NCBI RefSeq assembly: GCF_016865485.1
Contig: NZ_AP024452.1
Coordinates: 1,138,501-1,202,500 of the forward strand
Source of the DNA: Luteitalea sp. TBR-22
GTDB lineage: Bacteria > Acidobacteriota > Vicinamibacteria > Vicinamibacterales > Vicinamibacteraceae
Reading direction: 5' to 3'
Length of the DNA stretch: 64,000 nt
A program made the position numbers and the translations under genes. Of the stretch, positions 8,564 to 16,119 are shown one piece after another; positions within the stretch are counted from its first letter, which is position 1; each line of letters begins with the position of its first letter. The notes beneath the pieces were generated by a model. The model did no database searches. It was given only the letters and a program-made list of their open reading frames with translations, and was not told where the DNA came from.

Positions 8564-9220
8564 GTGAGGAAGGCGTTGGTGCTGGGGTTGTCGCTGGTCG
8601 TGCTCGGAGCGCTCGCGTTCGTCGGCGCGAAGTTCACGGCCGGCGGTCGGCAGGCACAATTCGTGGTGGGCGGCGCGCTCGTCGACGTCGGCTACGGGTT
8701 GCAGGACGGGCTCGCGAGCTACGACTTCGAGCACGAGCACGACATCACCCCGGATCAGATCTGGGACGAGGTGCAGAAGCAGAACAAGCTGGCCGCCGAC
8801 CAGCGCCGCCGCTTCCCGCGCACGGCGCGGCACCCGCTGGTGGCGCTCGTGGTCTGCATGGACGCCCGGATCGACACCAACGAGCTGGTGGGCGACACGC
8901 GGCACTACTACTACATCATCCGCACCGCCGGCTCCGTGATGAGCGAACGTGAGCAGGAGATGCTGGAACTCGCGGTCGCCAACGGCGTCAAGCTCGTGCT
9001 GCTCACGACGCATTCCGACTGCGCGGCCGAGCGGGTGGCCAGGACCCCCGACCTGCGCGCGAAGTTCCCGGCGCTCGCCGCCGCGGTGGACGAGCGCACG
9101 ACGCGCGTCGACGAGTTCCTGGCGCGCCCCGCCATCGCCAGCGCCGTGGCCAAGGGGACGCTGGGCGTCAAGCGCGTCGCCATCGACACGCTGACCGACG
9201 AACTCGCAGCGCCCAGGTAG
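8564..9220 (+). CDS. membrane-anchored or exported beta-carbonic anhydrase-like protein
   Basis: The GTG at 8564 was chosen because GGAGG lies five bases before it; it gives 218 residues. Residues 4-22 are one hydrophobic helix (signal anchor or cleaved signal). The zinc site of beta-carbonic anhydrases is present: Cys98 in VCMDARI (with Asp100 and Arg102), then His150 and Cys153 in [14 protein letters not shown] corresponds to the usual R-N-A-G segment. The enzyme class interconverts CO2 and bicarbonate. Export of a beta-class enzyme is known but less usual than a cytoplasmic location. The insertion rich in charged residues between residues 45 and 90 has no assignment. The gene stands alone and ends at a strong palindrome. 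Confidence 0.82.
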   Translation: MRKALVLGLSLVVLGALAFVGAKFTAGGRQAQFVVGGALVDVGYGLQDGLASYDFEHEHDITPDQIWDEVQKQNKLAADQRRRFPRTARHPLVALVVCMDARIDTNELVGDTRHYYYIIRTAGSVMSEREQEMLELAVANGVKLVLLTTHSDCAAERVARTPDLRAKFPALAAAVDERTTRVDEFLARPAIASAVAKGTLGVKRVAIDTLTDELAAPR

Positions 9221-9241
9221 GGCGCGGTGGCCCACCGCGCC
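9221..9241 (+). terminator. palindrome directly after the carbonic anhydrase stop
   Basis: GGCGCGGTGG and CCACCGCGCC form an almost perfect 21-base palindrome beginning at the first base after the TAG. There is no T run after it. It may end transcription or protect the 3' end. The rest of the 210-bp gap to 9432 shows no gene. Confidence 0.5.
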
Positions 9242-9431
9242 GCTACGCCCGGCTTGCGCTGGGGGCGAGCGTCTCGCCTTTCGCGGTGGTGTAGCGCGGC
9301 CACGCCGGCAGGCCCTTGCGTGCCGATCCGAGCGTCATGCCGGCAGCGCCGGCACCCACCGTCCTGAAGAAGCGGCGACGACTGCAAGCCATGCGGAATC
9401 CCTGCGCCGGATGTGGCACTCAGGGGCGGTG

Positions 9432-11198
9432 CTACCTCCTGCGTGGAAGAGCCCAGCGCTCGTCGTCGAAGCCGAACGCGTGGATGGTGCCGTCGGCGGT
9501 GCCGACGAAGACCTGCCCCAGACCGCTCCACAGGCTGCCGGGCGAGGCGGGCGAGGTCATCGCCGCGCCGCTCGTGAACAACCGCTTACCCGTGACGCCG
9601 TCGTAGGCCTGAAGCACGGCTCCTGACGCCGGGCGGGCGCCGGCAGCGGGCCTCCCTGCGCCGAGCGCGAAGACGACGCCGTTGACGACCAGTGGTGTCG
9701 CGGGCGCGGGCAGTGACCTCGACGCCCAGGCCGGCTCGACGGCGACCGTGTCGGCGGCCGCGCGCAGGCGCAGCGAGACCAGCGCGCCCGGCCCGGCAGG
9801 ACTGTTGGGCGACGCCAACCCGGCGGCGATCGGCCCATCCACCGGCACCAGCACGAACGCGTCGCCGCCATCGGCCTGCCGCCACGCGGCGATCGCATCC
9901 CGGCGCACCATGCCGCCGGCTCCCGCCACGGGTGCCGACGTCGCCAACGGCGTTGCGTGATCCGCGCCGCCGAGGGCGCCGGCATCCAGGACGACCACGC
10001 GGCCATCGCGGGTCGCCGCGGCGACGACGTCGCGCGTGCCGACGCGAATCACGGTCGGGCCGGTCACGAAGTCGGCGTCGGGGCGCGTGAACCAGTCCTT
10101 CACGGCGAGGGTCTGCGGGTCGAGCGCGACGATCGCGTTGGCCTTGCCGTCGCCAATCGCGGTTCCGGAGCCGACGGCGGCCAGCAACGTGCCGTCGGCC
10201 GTGAAGGCGACGGCGCCGACCACCGGGCCGCCGTTGGTCTTCCACGACACGACAGGCTTGGCCTCGCTGTCGAGGTCGATCGACCACACGCCGTCGGCGG
10301 TGCCGCCGCATCCGCCGGTGGTGGCCACGTAGAGTCGGGTGTCGACGCCGACCGGCGCGGTAAACCGTGCGCCACGCGGCAGGAACGTCGCCGGCTTCTG
10401 CAGGTCCTTGCCCGACGCCAGGCCGAGCACGCGCAGTCGGCCGTCGCGCCCGACCACGTAGACGACTCCTGAAGGGACGGCGAGGCCGCGTACTGGCGTC
10501 GCGCTGCGGGGCGCCCCGGGGATGTCGCCCGGCGACCGGGCCGGTGCGGCAGCGGTCGTGGCTGCTGCGCTCGCGGCGCCGGGCGCGGCGGGTGCCCCTG
10601 CTGCCGGCGCGGGCGTCGGGGCCGGCGTCGCCGGACGCGCTGCCTGCGACTGCCGACGCACGCTGTCCATCGGGTTGCCCTCGCCCGGCCTGCCGATCAG
10701 GCTGCGGTAGCCGACCCCCGGCGGGGCCGGCGGTCGTGCGAGAGGGTCGGCGGTCGCCGAGCCGTCGAGGGGGACGATGCGGGTGGCGGCGGAGGTGATG
10801 GCGCCGGCGCACGACGGCAGGCTGGCCCTGTCCTCCACGTCGAGCGCACGCTGCCAGACGACATGGGCGATGTCGTTGTCGAGCGCGTACACGCGATCGC
10901 CCGCGCCGGTCACCACCGACATCGGCACGAAGAGCGTCACACCGCTGGCCGTCACACCCTGCAGGAGCGGACCGCGGGCGCCGTGCTCGGCCCCCGGCGC
11001 CTTGGTCCACTGCAGGCGGAAGCCGGGCGCCGACATCGTCTCCGGCGTGATCTTCTGGTCGACGCGGATCCACGACGTGCGCTGCGCATCGGCCAGCGGC
11101 GCGAACCAGCGCGTGCCGCCGCGGCCGACCTGCGCGAGGCCGACGCTGCCCGCCGCCAGGCAGGCCAGTGCGGTGAACGTCCAGCGAGCCGGGCGCAT
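9432..11198 (-). CDS. secreted PQQ-like beta-propeller repeat protein
   Basis: 588 residues from the ATG overlapping the upstream stop (ATGA). A signal peptide is clear (MRPARW, then a hydrophobic stretch ending near LAQV). The rest is a series of eight-stranded-propeller blades of the PQQ-like type: VVYVVGRDGRLRVLGL, DGVWSIDLDSEA, VFVGTADGTIHAFGFDD. An Ala/Pro-rich low-complexity insert occupies roughly residues 190-240 (repeats such as PAPTPAPAAG) and probably forms a flexible surface linker between two propeller halves. There is no heme motif and no sign of PQQ ligands. It is paired with a second propeller protein upstream in the same operon, so the two may form a complex. The function is not known. 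Confidence 0.8.
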   Translation of the reverse strand: MRPARWTFTALACLAAGSVGLAQVGRGGTRWFAPLADAQRTSWIRVDQKITPETMSAPGFRLQWTKAPGAEHGARGPLLQGVTASGVTLFVPMSVVTGAGDRVYALDNDIAHVVWQRALDVEDRASLPSCAGAITSAATRIVPLDGSATADPLARPPAPPGVGYRSLIGRPGEGNPMDSVRRQSQAARPATPAPTPAPAAGAPAAPGAASAAATTAAAPARSPGDIPGAPRSATPVRGLAVPSGVVYVVGRDGRLRVLGLASGKDLQKPATFLPRGARFTAPVGVDTRLYVATTGGCGGTADGVWSIDLDSEAKPVVSWKTNGGPVVGAVAFTADGTLLAAVGSGTAIGDGKANAIVALDPQTLAVKDWFTRPDADFVTGPTVIRVGTRDVVAAATRDGRVVVLDAGALGGADHATPLATSAPVAGAGGMVRRDAIAAWRQADGGDAFVLVPVDGPIAAGLASPNSPAGPGALVSLRLRAAADTVAVEPAWASRSLPAPATPLVVNGVVFALGAGRPAAGARPASGAVLQAYDGVTGKRLFTSGAAMTSPASPGSLWSGLGQVFVGTADGTIHAFGFDDERWALPRRR

Positions 11199-12784
11199 CA
11201 CTTCGCCTCCTTGCGCGGGATGCCGAAGCAGTACAGCGTGCCGTCGAAGGTCGCGACGTAGGCCTTGCCGTTGGCCACGGTGAGCCCACTGAAGTGGTTC
11301 CACGACGTGATGGTGTCGCCGCTCGACCAGAGTTCCTTGCCGGTGCGGCCGTCGAGGGCGTACAGGGCGGCGCGTCGCGAACCGGCAATGCGTCGGACCG
11401 GTCCAGAGCTCAGGCCGCCGCCGTACACCGGGCCGCCGGGTTCATCCCAGCCTTTCTCGGGCATCACCTGCGAGGCGTCCTCGCCACCTGCGTAGGCGAA
11501 CACGATGCCGTTGGCGATGACGACCTCCTCGGCCAGGTCCATGTCGCGGGAGATCCACGCCGGCACCAGCCGCCATCCCTCGGGTCGCTGCCGCAGCGTG
11601 AACGCCGCCACGCCGCCGCCCTTGGGACGAGCATGCTCGATCGGCGCCTTGAAGCCCTTGCTCACCGGACCCCAGAACGGCGCGAGCACCCATTGCGTGC
11701 CCGCGCTGTCCTTCCAGCCGCCGAGCGCGCCCCAGATGCCCTGCGCATCGAAGGCCTGCTGGTCGTTGCAGATCAGCGGCGTGGTGTGCAGCGTGGTGCG
11801 GTGGTCCTCGCCGCCGAGCGCGTCACGATCGAGCAGCCACAGCCGGCACTCCTTGCTGGTGCCGACGAGGAACCGGCGCCCGCCGTGGTCGATGGCCATC
11901 GGTGTCGTGTTGACGTCGAGGTCGCGGCGCCACAGCCAGTTGGCATTGGGCGCGCCGAAGTAGTCGGCCAGCTGCAGGTTGCCGACCATGTCGAGCTTGA
12001 CGCCGACGATGCCGTTGCCGAGCCGACGGTTCAGCGGATCGAACATCGCGTCGCCGGTGCCCAGGAACACCCGGCCCTGCGCGTCGATCGAGGCGCCTCG
12101 TCGTCCCCACAGGCCGCCGCCCGCCGGGATGAACGCGCTCACGACCTTCGTGCCCAGGTTGAAGGAGTAGAAGGCATTGGTGAGGCCGCCACACCCCTGC
12201 GCGGTGGCGGTGTAGACCACGCCATCGTGGAGGTTGAGGGCGTACGGCTTGCCGCCGCCGGGGATGAACAGCTCGGGGGGCGCGGCGTCCTCGCCGTCGG
12301 CGAGGTTGATCTGGCGGAGACGCCCGTCCCACGACACCACGTAGATGGTGTACCGGCCCGGCGCGGTGCGCGCCATCACCGGCACGGCCGTCAGGCCCCC
12401 CGGGCAGAGCGTGTCGTCGGTACGGCCCTCGCTGGTGAGCGTGCTGTCGAACTTGCGGTGCCAGATCTCGCGGCCGGTCGCGACGTCGATGCCCCAGAGA
12501 TCGTCGGACACGCCGGTGACGACGGCCAGTTCACGCTCGCCGTCGGCGGTGGAGACCTTCTCGGCGACGAGCGGCGCGAAGAGGTTGTGCATCGCGCGCG
12601 GCTTGCTCGGCAGCTTCAGCGTCCAGAGCAGCGTCGTCGTGCCGACGTTGGCCGGCGTGAAGACGCGTTCGTCGCGCACCCAGCCCGTCCGCGCGGAATC
12701 GACGCCCTCGGTGAGGAAGTCGGAGGCCAGCCCCGTCATGCCCCCGGCCACCACCAGCACCGCCATCAGCTTCGCCACGTGCAT
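11198..12784 (-). CDS. secreted PQQ-binding-like beta-propeller protein
   Basis: 528 residues if translation begins at the ATG at 12784 (MHVAKLMAVLV, a good signal peptide). An ATG at 12799 is also in frame, but it lies within the proposed -10 box TATGAT (12800-12795). Blades are visible as VVTGVSDDLWGIDVATGREIW, IYVVSWDGRLRQINL, LYALDGRTGKELW and AYVATFDGTLYCFG, characteristic of PQQ-like repeat domains. CxGG (AQGCGGLTNAFYSF) matches the GCGGTADGVWSI segment of the next gene, so the two proteins are diverged paralogues. There are no heme motifs. They are probably periplasmic and structural or redox-associated; no enzymatic residues are recognisable. Confidence 0.8.
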   Translation of the reverse strand: MHVAKLMAVLVVAGGMTGLASDFLTEGVDSARTGWVRDERVFTPANVGTTTLLWTLKLPSKPRAMHNLFAPLVAEKVSTADGERELAVVTGVSDDLWGIDVATGREIWHRKFDSTLTSEGRTDDTLCPGGLTAVPVMARTAPGRYTIYVVSWDGRLRQINLADGEDAAPPELFIPGGGKPYALNLHDGVVYTATAQGCGGLTNAFYSFNLGTKVVSAFIPAGGGLWGRRGASIDAQGRVFLGTGDAMFDPLNRRLGNGIVGVKLDMVGNLQLADYFGAPNANWLWRRDLDVNTTPMAIDHGGRRFLVGTSKECRLWLLDRDALGGEDHRTTLHTTPLICNDQQAFDAQGIWGALGGWKDSAGTQWVLAPFWGPVSKGFKAPIEHARPKGGGVAAFTLRQRPEGWRLVPAWISRDMDLAEEVVIANGIVFAYAGGEDASQVMPEKGWDEPGGPVYGGGLSSGPVRRIAGSRRAALYALDGRTGKELWSSGDTITSWNHFSGLTVANGKAYVATFDGTLYCFGIPRKEAK

Positions 12785-12794
12785 ATGGGGCGGA

Positions 12795-12800
12795 ATCATA
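12795..12800 (-). promoter_or_regulatory. candidate -10 box of the propeller operon
   Basis: On the minus strand TATGAT ends ten bases before the ATG at 12784, so transcription would start only about three or four bases before it. No clear -35 hexamer is visible because the upstream DNA is the heptamer array. Confidence 0.4.
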
Positions 12801-12803
12801 GTG

Positions 12804-13056
12804 CAAGGGACAAGGGACAGGGGACGAGGGAACAGTCCCAAGGGCTGCGAGGGACGAGGGACAAGGACCGAGGGACGCGAGACAACGACGGCAAGGGAAG
12901 AGGGACGGGCCGTGAGGGACAAGCCTGGGCGCGCACGGAGGCTGTCGTACTCGCGGTCCGCGCTCAGGTCTTCCTTCTTGTCACCTCGTCGCTGGTCTTG
13001 CTTGCCCCCGTCCCTTGCCTCCCCTTGTGACTTGTCGCTCGTCCCTCCTCCCTTGG
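12804..13056. repeat. head-to-head heptamer arrays, CRAGGGA family
   Basis: From 12804 the sequence reads CAAGGGA, CAAGGGA, CAGGGGA, CGAGGGA and further degenerate copies to about 12930. After a short unique core, 12980-13056 carries the reverse complement (units like TCCCTTG, TCGTCCC, TCCTCCC). The two arms could form a long imperfect hairpin. The pair fills the divergent intergenic region between the propeller operon and the cytochrome-HhH gene. No gene is seen in it. Confidence 0.75.
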
Positions 13057-13057
13057 G

Positions 13058-13063
13058 TACAAT
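13058..13063 (+). promoter_or_regulatory. -10 box giving a probably leaderless mRNA
   Basis: TACAAT lies six bases before the ATG at 13070, so the expected transcription start falls on the start codon. No Shine-Dalgarno sequence is present. A TTG-containing element at 13032 is 20 bases upstream, a poor spacing for a -35. Confidence 0.5.
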
Positions 13064-13069
13064 CGCCGC

Positions 13070-13603
13070 ATGACGGTGAAGGGGCTCTGGTCGGGCGTGT
13101 TGGTCGCGGCGTGGGTGGCGTCGTTGGTCGTGGTGTCGGCGCGGCCTGCGCAGGAGCCGGCGGCCGGGCAGCCGCCGATGCTCGTGCCCTCCGGCGTCGG
13201 GTTGCCCGACGGGCCGGGCAAGGACGTGATGGTGCAATCGTGCGGGGCGTGCCACGAGGCGCGGCGCGCGGCGTCGGCCCGGCTCACGAAGGCGGGCTGG
13301 GCGGCGGTGATCGACAGCATGATCGGGCGGGGCGCGAAGATCGCCGAGGCCGACGTGCCGGTGGTGCTCGACTACCTGACGGCGAACTTCCTCGGCGAGG
13401 CGGCGCAGCCGATCAACATCAACATCGCGCCACAGATCGACTTCGAGGCGGCAGTCGGCCTGCTGCGGCGCGAGGCCGCGGCCATCGTGGCGTACCGCAA
13501 CACGCACGGACGCTTTGCCAGCGTCGACGATCTGAAGAAGGTGCCCGGCGTCGATCCGCGCAAGATCGAGGCCCGCAAGTCGGTGCTCGTGGTGCTCCAG
13601 TAA
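13070..13603 (+). CDS. exported c-type cytochrome fused to a ComEA-like HhH domain
   Basis: 177 residues. A signal peptide spans residues 1 to about 25. A single heme site, CGACH, is at Cys58-His62, followed by a helix with conserved WAAVIDSMIGRGA, as in the small cytochromes near sulfite or PQQ dehydrogenases. From about residue 110 a second domain begins: ININIAPQIDFEAA, IVAYRNTHGRFASVDDLKK and VPGVDPRKIEARK, the full helix-hairpin-helix pattern of ComEA. In ComEA this domain binds DNA; in a heme protein it may instead act as a protein-protein module. The TAA stop overlaps the first base of the 145-bp repeat. The gene diverges from the propeller operon and precedes a PQQ dehydrogenase, so an electron-transfer role is plausible. 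Confidence 0.82.
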   Translation: MTVKGLWSGVLVAAWVASLVVVSARPAQEPAAGQPPMLVPSGVGLPDGPGKDVMVQSCGACHEARRAASARLTKAGWAAVIDSMIGRGAKIAEADVPVVLDYLTANFLGEAAQPININIAPQIDFEAAVGLLRREAAAIVAYRNTHGRFASVDDLKKVPGVDPRKIEARKSVLVVLQ

Positions 13604-13746
13604 TTTGAAACTGGAGATTTGAAATTCACCGGCGGCCGGCCTGTCGGCCTTGCCGCTCGACACATCCCGAGGGGCGGCGGCGGAGCCGCGCCTCACGAGA
13701 ATTTCAAATTTCGAATCTCGAATTGCCACCTCAGGGGCGGATCACC
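13602..13746. mobile_element. 145-bp MITE-like element, copy 1
   Basis: The left end (from AATTTGAAACTGGAG) and right end (to AATTGCCACCTCAGG and GATCACC) carry inverted A+T-rich arms of about 25 bp that match at 20 of 25 positions, around a very GC-rich core. It is identical in length to 15975-16119, with seven mismatches in 145 bases. It begins inside the stop codon of the cytochrome-HhH gene. There is no coding capacity of its own. The remaining sequence 13747-13950 holds the promoter of the next gene. Confidence 0.8.
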
Positions 13747-13786
13747 CGGCGGCCACTCGCGCCCGTGCTGACGCGTAAGTTCGCGC

Positions 13787-13815
13787 TTGCCTCGGCGCGC
13801 GGAACTCATCTATAA
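13787..13815 (+). promoter_or_regulatory. sigma70-like promoter of the PQQ dehydrogenase gene
   Basis: TTGCCT at 13787-13792 and CTATAA at 13810-13815 are separated by 17 bases, the optimal spacing. It would give a leader of about 130 nucleotides before the start codon at 13951. Confidence 0.45.
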
Positions 13816-13950
13816 GGGGCTGAGCCCTTCAGCTCGAAGTCCCTCGCGCGTCGTCTCGCGGCGCGCCTCGACGAGTCGCGCCAGCGATCCGCCGCGGCGC
13901 GCAGCCTCCCACGCGTCACAGGTCGTGCCCTCTCGTCCGTGGAGGCTGCT

Positions 13951-15981
13951 GTGAAGCTGGTCCTCGTGTCGATCACCGTTGTCGCATGTTCGGCCACGCT
14001 CGCGGCCGGTTGGCTCCAGTCGTCCCCGTCAAGCGCCGATGGGCCGTTCACCGAGGCCCAGGCGACGCGCGGCAAGGAGGTCTATGCGCGCACGTGTGCC
14101 GCCTGCCATGGCCCCGACCTGCAGGGCGCGGCCTCGATCCCGCTGGTCGGCAGCAGCTTCCAGGCACGCTGGCGGTTCCCTGCGCTGACCGTCGACGACC
14201 TGTTCTACATCGTGCGCAAGACCATGCCGCCGCAGGCCGCCGGCACGGTGCCGGTCGACGATCTCTCGGACGCGGTCGCCTACCTGCTCCAGGCCAACGG
14301 GTACCGCCCCGGGCCGACGCCGCTGGCCGTCGGCGCGGCAGGACTGAAGCAACCCCTCGCGTGGGCCGGCAAGTACGCCAGTCCGACGGGGGACTCGGCG
14401 ATTGCGGGGCCCGACGTCCTGCCCGGCGACGCCGGGGCCACGCCGGGCACGACGGGGCCCGACCAGGCCGCGCTCGACGGTGCCGGGCGGTCCACCGACT
14501 GGCTGGTGCACACCCACGATTACGCCGGGACGCGCTACTCACCGCTCTCGCAGATCGACACCAGCAACGCCGCCCGTCTCGTGCCGACCTGCATGCTCCA
14601 GGTCGGGGAGGCGGACAGCTTCCAGACCGGGCCGATCGTGCACGCCGGCACGATGTACCTGGCGACGGCGAAGAGCACGATCGCCATCGACGCGGCGACC
14701 TGCCGGGTCAAGTGGCGTCACTCGTGGCGGTTGCGTGGCGACGCGTCCTGGAATCGCAACCGCGGGGTCGCGCTCAAGGACGGGCGGGTCGTGCGGGGCA
14801 CGCCCGACGGCTACCTGGTCGCCCTCAGCAGCGAGACCGGCGCGATGCTGTGGGCGCGGCGTGTGGCCGACTCCGCGGCCGGCGAGACGTTCACGATGGC
14901 GCCCGTCATCTACGACGATCTGATCCTGATCGGCCCGGCGGGCAGCGAGAACAACATCAAGGGCTGGGTGGGGGCCTTCCGGTTGGCCGACGGCACGCCC
15001 GTGTGGCGGTTCAACACCGTGCCGCGGCCTGGCGAGCCCGGCTACGACACCTGGCAGAACCCGACGAACATCCCGATGGCCGGGGGCGCGGTCTGGACGT
15101 CGTTCTCGCTCGACACCGCGACCGGCGACCTGCACGTCGCCGTCACCAATCCTGCACCGGACCTGCCCGCGCACCTGCGACCAGGCTCGAACCTCTACAC
15201 CAACTCGATCCTCGTGCTCGACGTGCGCACCGGCAAGCACCGGTGGCACCGGTCGATGGTGCCCGCCGACTCGCACGACTGGGACCTGTCGCACGCCATG
15301 CCCCTGTTCAGCGCCACCATCGGCGGCGCATCCCGGCGCCTCGTCGCGACGGTCGGCAAGGACGGCATCCTGCGGACGCTCGATCGCGAGACGCACGACA
15401 TCGTGTACGCAACGCCGGTCACCACCATCAAGAACGCCGACCTGCCGGTCACGACCACGCCGACGCACGCCTGTCCCGGCGTGCTCGGTGGCGTGGAGTG
15501 GAACGGCCCCTCGTACAGCGCCACCACCGGGATGCTGTACGTTCCCGCGGTGGACTGGTGCAGCACCTTCATCGCCGATCCCGAGCCACGGTACATCCCG
15601 GGGAAGAGCTACCTGGGTGGGACGGCCGCCCGTGACCCTGCGGAGAAGTCGCAGGGGTGGCTCACGGCGCTGGACGCGACGACGGGCGTGGTGCGCTGGA
15701 AGCACCGGTCGCCGCGTCCGATGGTCGCGGCGGTGACGTCCACCGCCGGTGGCCTCGTGCTGGCGGGCGAACTGACCGGCGACTTCCTCGCCCTCGACGG
15801 GCGCACCGGCGACGTGCTCTACCGGTTCAACACGGGCGGCTCGATGGGCGGGGGCATCGTGACGTACGAGACGGGCGGGCGGCAGTACATCGCGGTCGCC
15901 TCAGGCACGCCGTCGGCCTTCTGGGTGGACAGGAACGGCGGCGCACCCACGATCGTGGTGTTCGCCCTGCCCGCAATTTGA
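13951..15981 (+). CDS. PQQ-dependent dehydrogenase with N-terminal cytochrome c domain
   Basis: The GTG at 13951 follows GGAGG by five bases and gives 676 residues; a GTG at 13939 is in frame but has no such site. After a signal peptide, a cytochrome c domain has CAACH (Cys49-His53) and a Met ligand candidate in TMPPQAAG. Then an eight-bladed quinoprotein propeller begins with DWLVHTHDYAGTRYSPL, a standard entry segment, and includes DSHDWDLSHAMPLF (active-site Asp region) and GVEWNGPSYSATTGMLYVP. Quinohemoprotein dehydrogenases normally carry the cytochrome at the C terminus, so this is the reversed order. The substrate may be an alcohol or sugar. The final Ile codon and TGA stop lie inside the second 145-bp repeat copy. 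Confidence 0.87.
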   Translation: MKLVLVSITVVACSATLAAGWLQSSPSSADGPFTEAQATRGKEVYARTCAACHGPDLQGAASIPLVGSSFQARWRFPALTVDDLFYIVRKTMPPQAAGTVPVDDLSDAVAYLLQANGYRPGPTPLAVGAAGLKQPLAWAGKYASPTGDSAIAGPDVLPGDAGATPGTTGPDQAALDGAGRSTDWLVHTHDYAGTRYSPLSQIDTSNAARLVPTCMLQVGEADSFQTGPIVHAGTMYLATAKSTIAIDAATCRVKWRHSWRLRGDASWNRNRGVALKDGRVVRGTPDGYLVALSSETGAMLWARRVADSAAGETFTMAPVIYDDLILIGPAGSENNIKGWVGAFRLADGTPVWRFNTVPRPGEPGYDTWQNPTNIPMAGGAVWTSFSLDTATGDLHVAVTNPAPDLPAHLRPGSNLYTNSILVLDVRTGKHRWHRSMVPADSHDWDLSHAMPLFSATIGGASRRLVATVGKDGILRTLDRETHDIVYATPVTTIKNADLPVTTTPTHACPGVLGGVEWNGPSYSATTGMLYVPAVDWCSTFIADPEPRYIPGKSYLGGTAARDPAEKSQGWLTALDATTGVVRWKHRSPRPMVAAVTSTAGGLVLAGELTGDFLALDGRTGDVLYRFNTGGSMGGGIVTYETGGRQYIAVASGTPSAFWVDRNGGAPTIVVFALPAI

Positions 15982-16119
15982 AATTGGAAATTTGAAATTG
16001 ACCGGCGGCCGGCCTGTCGGCCTTGCCGCTCGACACGTCCCGAGGGGCGGCGGCGGAGCCGCGCCCCACGAGAATTTCAAATTTCCAATTTCGAATTGCC
16101 ACCTCAGGGGCGGATCACC
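15975..16119. mobile_element. 145-bp MITE-like element, copy 2
   Basis: This copy has nearly perfect arms: AATTTGAAATTGGAAATTTG on the left matches the reverse complement of the right arm at 24 of 25 positions over 25 bp. It differs from copy 1 at seven positions and has the same length. The left end supplies the last sense codon and stop of the plus-strand PQQ dehydrogenase. The right end supplies the last residues and TGA stop of the convergent minus-strand gene. Confidence 0.82.

Noticed and set aside
9316-9606. Open frame after the carbonic anhydrase gene
   Set aside because: It runs into the coding strand of the propeller gene, has no start signal and no family features.
12804-13056. 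Possible CRISPR array
   Set aside because: The units are 7 bases and degenerate with no spacers of constant length, and no cas gene is near.
13806-14075. Minus-strand open frame over the PQQ dehydrogenase promoter
   Set aside because: No family features; it lies opposite a signal peptide and a good promoter.
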